A stretch of 64,000 nt of DNA from Mallotus nudiflorus (lineage: Eukaryota > Streptophyta > Magnoliopsida > Malpighiales > Euphorbiaceae): the NCBI GenBank assembly GCA_947683625.1, contig CANTUR010000195.1, positions 1,426,001 to 1,490,000 of the forward strand, written 5' to 3'. Position 1 is the stretch's first letter. The number at the start of each line of letters is the position of its first letter. Shown here one piece after another: positions 57,200 through 64,000 of this stretch. The position numbers and the translations under genes are program-made. The notes under the pieces are model-generated. The model saw nothing but the letters and a program-made list of their open reading frames with translations, made no database searches and had not been told where the DNA came from.

Positions 57200-57940
57200 G
57201 GTTATAAGCATGATTAAGAAGATGAATTATTGACCTGGGCAAGGACTGGGAAAAGATGAGCAAGGTATCCTAGAATTACCAGACTTTAAAACCTAAGATG
57301 ATATAAGAGGATTGGGCTATACTAGAGTTGGATTTGGCAGCAACGTGGCAAGGAGAAGTTTTTTCAATGAGAATAACCTCTGAAGTAATGTGGGACCCCT
57401 GAAGGATAACTTTGTCAAATAAAAGAAGGAGAAGTTCTATCTAGGTGATAAAGAGCTTGTCCAGGTAACTGGTGTGGATATCCCTAGGTTTGAGATCTTC
57501 AAGAAGCAGATAGTTGAGAGGCTGGTATAAGACAACAAAGATGAGGTAATGAAGATAGTTGCTGAAAAGATGAAAGCTGAGGACATTAAAGAATTACTTT
57601 GTCTGCCACCTAATGAAAAACCACCATAGGATTTAGCTAGCATTATTAATAATAGTTTTAGTGATGTTTTTTATAAAGAAACTAATGTAATAATTTCTTA
57701 TTTGTTTGAGGATGTAAACTCTATTTTTCCTGTGGTTAATGATATGAATTCTAGTTTGGCTTACTTATGTGATGTTGATTCTGATGGTCTTGTGCATTTT
57801 AATAATGATCATTCATGCATGTTTGACATTAATTCTATTCAATTAGATTTATTAAACATAGGCACAAATGAACAACCAAAACACATTTCTATATCACATG
57901 ATTTGACTCCTGAAGAGAGAAAAATTTAAGAGAATATTAA
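57200..57940 (+). pseudogene. Element B G-patch and acidic linker
   Basis: PGQGLGKDEQGILELP near 57235-57280 is the G-patch. Then come DVNSIFPVVNDMNSSLAYLC, CMFDINSIQLDLLN and ISHDLTPEERKI (57702-57929), parallel to A. Confidence 0.78.
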
Positions 57941-58800
57941 CAAAAAGAAAGGTAGTATTTGCTTAGTCCTATGAGGATATGCCAGGGTTAGATAGAGAAA
58001 TCATGGAGCATCACATTCCAATATAACCAGAAGCTAAACTTGTTAAGCAAAAACTTTATAGGTTGAGGCCAGAGTGGATAGAAAAGATAAGGGAGGAAAT
58101 CGCTAAGCAAATCTAGGCTAACTTTTTAGAAGTAGTGGAATACCCTCAATGGTTGGCAAACATAGTACTAGTTCCTAAGAAAGATGGAAAAGTATGAATG
58201 TGCATAAAAATTAGAGATCTAAATAAGGAATTTCCAAAAGATGACTTTCCTTTACCCCATATTGATGTGATTATCGATAGTGCAGCATCTAGTGCAATGT
58301 ACTCCTTCATGGATGGGTTCTCAGGTTATGATCAAATAATGATGGTAGTTATGGACAAGATCAAAAATGCTTTTATCATGGAGTAGGGGATGTATTGCTA
58401 CAAGGTGATGCCTTTAGGTTAAAGAACACAGGAGCAACTTATCAAAGAGCAACCATTACCTTATTTCATGATATAATGCATAAGGAAGTGGAAGTGTATA
58501 TCAATGATATGATGGTTAAGTCAAAAACAAGAGAGGGACACTTTGAGGCTTTGGATAAGTTCCTAGCAAGAATAGAAAGATATAACCTAAGGCTTAATCT
58601 GAAGAAATGCATCTTTGGGGTAACCTATGGAAAGTTATTAGGGCACATAGTCAGCAACAAAGGAATAGAAGTCAACCCATACAAGATTAAAGCCATCCAA
58701 GAGATGCCAACACTAAGAATGGAGAAGGAAGTATGAGGGTTTATTGGAAAACTGCAGTACATTAGCAGGTTTATTGTGAGACTTACCATGGTCTGTGATC
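57941..58800 (+). pseudogene. Element B reverse transcriptase
   Basis: Blocks in order: YPQWLANIVLVPKKDGKV, IRDLNKEFPKDDFPLPHIDV, SSAMYSFMDGFSGYDQIMMV (58198-58386), then HKEVEVYINDMMVKSKTREG (YIND, Asp lost), LARIERYNLRLNLKKCIFGV and YGKLLGHIVSNKGIEVNPYK (58395-58736). Stops at the block borders. Confidence 0.9.
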
Positions 58801-59350
58801 CGAGCTTTAAGCTATTGAGGAAGAATCAGCCAGTGGAATGGAATAAAGAATGTCAAAAAGCCTTTGATAAGATTAAGGAATACCTTACTGACCCGCCTGT
58901 GTTGAGACCACCAAGGCAAGGTAAACCCTTAATCTTATATTTGGCTTTAGAAGAAAAAGCAATGGGGGCAATGTTGGTGCAAGAAGGACTATAAGGGGTG
59001 CAGTACACAATGTATTATCTCAGTAAAAAGTTCCTACCATATGAAGAAAAGTACATTTTGGTGGAGAAGACATGTTTAATAATGATCTGGGCTATAGAGA
59101 AGCTAAAGCATTATTTCTAGTCTTACAAAGTACAAGCTGTCTCAAAAATAGATCCTTTGAGGTACTTGTTTCAAGCACCAGCTTTGACTGGAAAGATGTC
59201 TCGATGGCTGGTACTCTTAACTAAGTTTGATATAGAGTATGTCACTACTAAAGTCATTAAAGGAAGAGCAATAGCAGAATTTCTGATCCAGAATGTAGTT
59301 GAAGGAAATGAGCAATGGAATCTAGAGTTTCCAGATGAGAACTTAGCAGT
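58801..59350 (+). pseudogene. Element B retroviral-type RNase H
   Basis: KLLRKNQPVEWNKECQKAFD, PRQGKPLILYLALEEKAMGA (the usual catalytic Asp region reads LYLA), YYLSKKFLPYEEKYILVEKT and LFQAPALTGKMSRWLVLLTK. In Tat elements this domain is often catalytically weak, with aRNH as a second domain; here the first Asp appears replaced. Confidence 0.82.
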
Positions 59351-59359
59351 AATAGAATA

Positions 59360-59845
59360 ACATGAATGGAAGCTTTATTTTGATGGAGTTGTGAATAATA
59401 GAGGACCAGGGCTAGGAATAATTATTATTACACTAGGAGTAGAAACCATCCCAATGGCCAAGAAATTAGACTTAAGGGTTACAAACAACATGACTAAGTA
59501 CGAGGCATGTATCTACGGCATGGAAGCAGCGTTAGCAGTTCGATCTAAAGACCTACTAGTTTATGGAGATTCCATGTTAGTTACTAGTCAGGCTAATGAA
59601 GAGTGGGAAGTGAAAGAAGAGAGGTTGAAACCTTACATCTGCTATTTGAAAAAGCTAATGAGGAATTTCACTAAATGTCTCTTCATGCATTTACCAAGAG
59701 ATGAGAATCAAATGGCGGATGCCTTAGCAACACTTTCTTCAATGTGGGATAAACTGACGGGATCAATGATGAAGCCTTCGATAATAATGAAAATGAAAGC
59801 TCTGTATTATAGTGAGGAACAAGTCAAGAGATCCAGATAAGGCTA
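59360..59845 (+). pseudogene. Element B second RNase H (aRNH), active site intact
   Basis: WKLYFDGVVNNRGPGLGIII, VTNNMTKYEACIYGMEAALA, LLVYGDSMLVTSQANEEWEV and LPRDENQMADALATLSSMWD. All four acidic residues of the D-E-D-D site are present (FDG, YEA, GDS, ADA). Apart from a stop before it, the 149-codon frame is open. Best preserved aRNH of the three copies. Confidence 0.88.
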
Positions 59846-61101
59846 GAAGAAAAGCCAAGATTTTATGACATCCAGAGATTTATTAAGAAAAGGAAATACC
59901 CAAATAAAGCAACTTCAAAAGAAAGGTATGCTCTTTATGTTCTTGCATGCCATTATGCAAGTCATGATGGGATATTATATAAAAGGATATCAAATGGAAT
60001 ACATATGAGATGTCTCAAGAAGGATGAAGTAGAACAAGCAATGAGAGCAATTCATGTGGGGGTTTTTGGATCTCGCATGAATGGGATGATTCTTGCAAAG
60101 AAAATGATTTGACAATGGTATTACTAGATAAGCATGGAAAGGGACTATATCCAAGTAGTGAGAGAATGTCATCAATGTCAAGTACACGGGAACCTCAATC
60201 ATCTTTCCCCTATAGTGCTAAATAGTTTAACATCTCCATGGCCCTTTGCAACCTAGGGAATCGATATAATAGGGGAAGTAAAACCAACTGCTTTGAACGA
60301 GCATAACTATATAGTAGTTGCAATTCACTACTTCTCTAGATGGAAAGAAGTAGAGTCCTTTGGTACCTTGAAGGCTAGACAGATGGCAAGGTTTATCGAG
60401 AAGAATCTCATTTGCAGATATGGGGTCCCGCATCATGTTGTGATAGATAATGGCATTCAGTTCTAGGCAGAAATGGTAGAATTATTATAGAGATACAAGA
60501 TTGAACATCATAAGTCCTCACCTTATCGACCCCAGGCTAATGGTGCAGTTGAAGCAACTAATAAGAATATTAAGAAGATTCTCTCTAAGATAGTGAAAAT
60601 GCATAAAGATTGGTCTAAATATCTCCCTTTTTCTTTATAGAGATATAGAACTACAACATGCACTACTACAGGACAAACTCCATTCTCGTTAGTATATGGT
60701 TGTGAAGCGGTTTTGCCCATAGAGATGAAAATTACATCCTTGAGAGTCGTTATGGAAGCAAATATTCTTGAGAGTGAATGGATACAAAAGAGATTTGATC
60801 ACCTCATTTCTCTAAATGAGAAAAGGATGAATGCTCTATTTCACACTCAGATTTATCAAAAGAGAATAGCAAGAGCTTTCAATAAAAGGGTTAAGCTGGG
60901 GAAGATAAAAGCTAGAGATATGGTATTAAAATAGACAAGGGTGATGGTGTTTGATCCCAGAGGAAAATTCAAACCAAATTGGGAAGGACCATATTTAGTT
61001 AAGATGATTTTGCCTAAAGGAGCAGCAAAGATAACCAATCTAGAAGGGAATGAGTTCACTAAGCCAATCAATATGCATCGTCTCAAGAAATACTACCCTT
61101 A
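59846..61101 (+). pseudogene. Element B integrase
   Basis: Zinc part RECHQCQVHGN (60160). Core: GIDIIGEVKP (first Asp), VVIDNGIQF (second), PQANGAVEATNKNIKKIL (Glu), YRTTTCTTTGQTPFSLVYG. C-terminal part (60713-61101): NEKRMNALFHTQIYQKRIAR, RAFNKRVKLG, DPRGKFKPNWEGPYLVKMIL and INMHRLKKYYP then stop. All DDE residues present; about five stops in the domain. Confidence 0.9.
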
Positions 61102-61496
61102 AAACAAGTCTGTTAGCTAGAAAACCTAAAAAGGCTAGTCAGGAAAAAGTTAGGACATTCCCACTACAGAAAACCTATAAAGGGTTGGCAGGTAAAAATT
61201 AGGAAATAAAATAAAAGAGATGATCCCATTAATCAAAAAACTCACAAAGGGTTTATCAGGTAGAAATTAGGGAATAAAAGTGAGAAAAAAATCTTCAGTT
61301 AGAAAATCCGAAAGGACTAGCTGATAACAGGAGTTATATCATATGATGTATTAAATGTACTCATTTTTACGTTAATTAATGAAATAAATTGAAATGATAT
61401 TTGTATCAAATATTGCATGTTCTATCTTTATTATAAAGTATAAAGACTTAAAGGAAAAATAAAACATAAAAAATCAAACTTATGAGACCACTATTA
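61102..61496 (+). other. Element B spacer between pol and antisense ORF
   Basis: Three imperfect repeats of GAAAACC(T)A..AAGG(G)TT-like blocks (61125-61320), non-coding, matching M2 38065-38430. Confidence 0.6.
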
Positions 61497-64000
61497 TCAT
61501 TTTTGTTTTTTCCTTTGTGACTCATCTAATAACACTTGAGTCCTTTTGTAGCTAGTAAATTCTAGTGGTTCTATAGATTGCATGACAACCCAAGCTTTGT
61601 AGTCATCATCAGTAGTCATGTCAACATTTAGGTGCATATACAGCTCTAAAGCTCTATGGGGCCACAAGTTCTTCACTTTGTCTAGAAAGTCTTGTTTCAG
61701 AGGGAAGCCTTTAAAGTTAGTTGTAATAGCCACAATGAATTAGGGGTGACCATACTGGCGGCAAAGGCGAGAGGGAGAAAGAAAGGTCAAAAAGTTCAAC
61801 CCAGGAATAGGGACACAATAGTCATACAGGTTGATGGTCATGGATTTTAATCTCCACTAAGGACAAATCCAAGTAATCTCAATATCAGCAAGGTCTTTCA
61901 TCCAATCAATCCATTGATTTATAGCATGCTTATCCTTTGTCTTCAAAGGACGAGACTATAAATAATAAGGTTGATAAACCAAAGCATTGGGGGGAGCATT
62001 AAGCAGACTCAACTTCTCCTGTAACCAAATCTAAAAAAAATGCTAAGTTAAAAACCTGAGAGGGCAACTTAGGCAAAAAAAAAAAAAAGGTTACATACCT
62101 GAAGGAGAAGCAAACTGCCTAAAAGTCAGTTCTTAACTTGAAATTATCTAACCCAATAATAGTTTCAGCAAGAATGATAGGTATAGGATTAGCTCTCATT
62201 TCTACTTGTTATAAGATACTGATAATTCTTACATTAACATCTCCATGAGAAGACACTAGCAAAAACTGATCATACAAGCAAAAGGTAACATTTTTTATCC
62301 AAGCAACATTATTCATGTCTCTAACTTTGCAAGAAGTAATCAGAAAAGAAAGACTAATAGTACCAGAATTATATGAATGCATGTAGATGACATTTGGGGG
62401 CATATCAAAAAATGCTACTATTCTACTAGGAAATTCCATTGCAAGATTAGGGAGAGAAATTATAGCAGTTGAATCTAATGAACATCCAAGAATAGCAGCA
62501 AATTCCTCAATTAATGGACATAACTCTTGTCCATTGAATCTAAATACATGATCCTTAACATCCTAGAATGTAGCAGCATGTAAGAAATTATTATCTATTT
62601 TCAAGTGTTAAAGGGACTTTAGGGATTTAACATGGAAAGGTAGCACTCTATACCAATCATCTCCATTCATGGTCTTGAGAAATTTCTTCATCAAACTAAG
62701 AGTAGCTTATGTCATGATAAAGAGAAATAAAGAGAAGGATGCGCAATAGTCTCATTTGCAACTCTTAAATAGCCTTAAAAAGATGATGCTAATGGGATTA
62801 GGATTTTTTTAGTTGTATTTTCATAAGACAAACAGTATTAGGATTTATTTCAGTCATTTTTGGACTAAACTTATGTCAAAATAAGGAAATATGCATAACC
62901 AAAGTCGAATTCCCAATCAGAATTCTAGAAATTCGATTGGAATTCTAGATTTTCAATCAAACTTCTAGGATCCTGGTCGGATTTCCAGCATTTTTTGGCA
63001 AAAAAAAAAGGGGGCTTAGTCCAATATAAAAGTCCAAAAAAGGAATTCTGAAGCATCAAAAGTACAATCATGTTAACACAAGTCCTAAAGAAAATCAATC
63101 ATTCTGAGCTCCAATATCTGGCTAAGTGCTCCATCCTCTAGTTGGATCATCCCTCTGATCTGGGGGCATAGAAGTCCTGACATCATGACCATCAAAACTA
63201 AGACCGATAAGCTATCATCGAAGCCTCTCGTTCTCACGCTCAAGATCCCATGCATAACTTTATTGCATTTAGAATAGTCAAAATTATACATAACATGCAT
63301 ACATTTGCATATTTGCCATAAATACTAACCCTCCAAGTATCTATAATCTATATAGTAAATAATCTCTAGGAAGAGGCAAGATCGTATAGATACTCTACCT
63401 ATGTCCTAGGGACCTATAAAATGAAGTTTACTAATTCAGCGACAAGTGCTAGTTTGTGTAGGGTTGGAAATGAAAATCAAGCTCATATATGAAGCATCAG
63501 GAGGAGAGAAACTAGGAATCTAAGCTGCATCAAAGTACATATGCTGCTTAATAGGAGTCTGTACCATGGGAGCCCAATAATACATGGACCTATCAAATAA
63601 GGGAACATCACCCAAAATAGTACTCGAGGAAGTATCACCATGAGCAGCCTCACTATAATGAGCAGGCTTAACCTCCTGCTCAGTCTCCTTAGTGTCATCC
63701 TCAATCTCCTCCATAGTAGTATCAGGGACTTCTTCAATCTATGCAAGAAGTGAATGTCATATGAAGGGATGAAAAAGATGAAATAAAGTAGTGATAGAAA
63801 GCATACCTCAGCTGGGTCTATAGGAACCTACTCTAGAAGATTCTCCTAAATGTACTCCTGATAATGATGTGAATGCTCGAGCAAAGTTGAAGCCTCATAT
63901 CCCTTAAGAGTTGCTCTAAGCTCGGGACTAGTCATGCTGCTACTCTGTAACATTGAGGAGGGAATAAAAGAAGGAACACCCCTCCTGGAAGGTCCTATAT
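61497..64000 (-). pseudogene. Element B antisense accessory ORF (partial at window end)
   Basis: Convergent with pol. From the right: SMTSPELRATLKGYEASTLL, MEEIEDDTKETEQEVKPAHY and YYWAPMVQTPIKQHMYFDAA (63520-63970). A middle part follows: DDWYRVLPFHVKSLKSL, HVFRFNGQELCPLIEEFAAI, LGCSLDSTAI, MEFPSRIVAFFDMPPNVIYM, WIKNVTFCLYDQFLLVSSHG and PIPIILAETII (62130-62700). After an 80-bp intron (62098 GTATGT to AG 62019) comes EKLSLLNAPPNALVYQP, then WRLKSM, RQYGH, FPLKQDFLDKVKNLWPH, DDYKAWVVMQSI and SQRKKQK with stop at 61497. Homologous to M2 36891-38064 with the intron in the same place. FRF-QEL-P-IEEFA is a DUF7745-like signature by my recollection. The start lies beyond 64000. Confidence 0.68.
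62895..62995. repeat. Palindromic units inside the element B accessory region
   Basis: CGAATTCCCAATCAGAATTC, AATTCGATTGGAATTC, TTTTCAATCAAACTTC and CCTGGTCGGATTTCCAG, period ~20-25 bp, centred on CAATC/CGATTG. Between two coding parts of the ORF, probably an intron. Confidence 0.65.

Larger units (their letters stand above)
51777..64000 (+). mobile_element. Element B: Tat-lineage Ty3/gypsy, nearly complete to window end
   Basis: 5' LTR, primer site, leader, Gag, protease, G-patch, RT, RNase H, aRNH, integrase, then the antisense ORF. The 3' LTR is not reached. The most complete pol in the window, but still with stops in each domain. Inserted into M2 at 51776 (probable TSD GGATC at 51772-51776, partner outside the window). 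Confidence 0.9.

Overview
This is AT-rich nuclear DNA from a flowering plant, probably a eudicot; I cannot name the species. The evidence is nested Ty3/gypsy and Ty1/copia LTR retrotransposons of plant type, fragments of plant-specific genes (a plastid-type PP2C phosphatase, DPE2, an NDR1/HIN1-like protein), and plant DNA transposon signatures. I see no intact host gene, no rRNA or tRNA gene and no CRISPR array. Almost every reading frame is broken by stops and shifts, as expected for old, methylated, C-to-T decayed heterochromatin.

Layout. 1-1150: start of a Ty3 LTR (minus), inserted in the integrase of element M1. 1151-8827: M1, a Tat-lineage Ty3 element on the minus strand with 5' LTR at 7278-8827. 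M1 sits inside PP2C copy 1 (8828-9276). 9506-14677: a complete but decayed Ty1/copia element C1, with target-site duplication (TSD), inserted upstream of that copy. 14683-26205: tandem array of a 3-4 kb unit carrying a PP2C gene. One unit has lost its CDS, one holds the best PP2C copy (19485-20317, a single 10-bp frameshift) and one is a wreck (25250-26085). The array is interrupted by long MULE-like inverted repeats with captured DPE2 and NHL gene pieces, a 699-bp hAT element with a 133-bp TA run, and a 604-bp Harbinger-type MITE. 26206-28030: truncated copia C2. 28040-32670: Ty3 element M3 (minus), 5' truncated.

32675-51776: element M2 (Tat-lineage Ty3, minus), split by element A (plus, 38695-48104, TSD atagt/atagc). 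M2 carries, antisense to its pol, an intron-containing accessory ORF with a plant-mobile-domain-like part and two adjacent minisatellite arrays. From 51777 to beyond the window end lies element B (plus), inserted in the M2 protease/linker region. It holds a 2.1 kb LTR, gag, protease, G-patch, RT, RNase H, a second archaeal-type RNase H, integrase and then its own antisense accessory ORF (minus, 64000-61497). That ORF is homologous to the one in M2, down to a conserved short intron.

How it works together: the coding content is retroelement machinery (Gag capsid, protease, RT, RNase H, integrase) in different states of decay. The most unusual points are the conserved, spliced antisense ORF converging on pol in two separate elements, the arrays of about 20-bp palindromes in LTRs and accessory regions, and the gene-capturing MULE-like remnants inside a tandem PP2C array.
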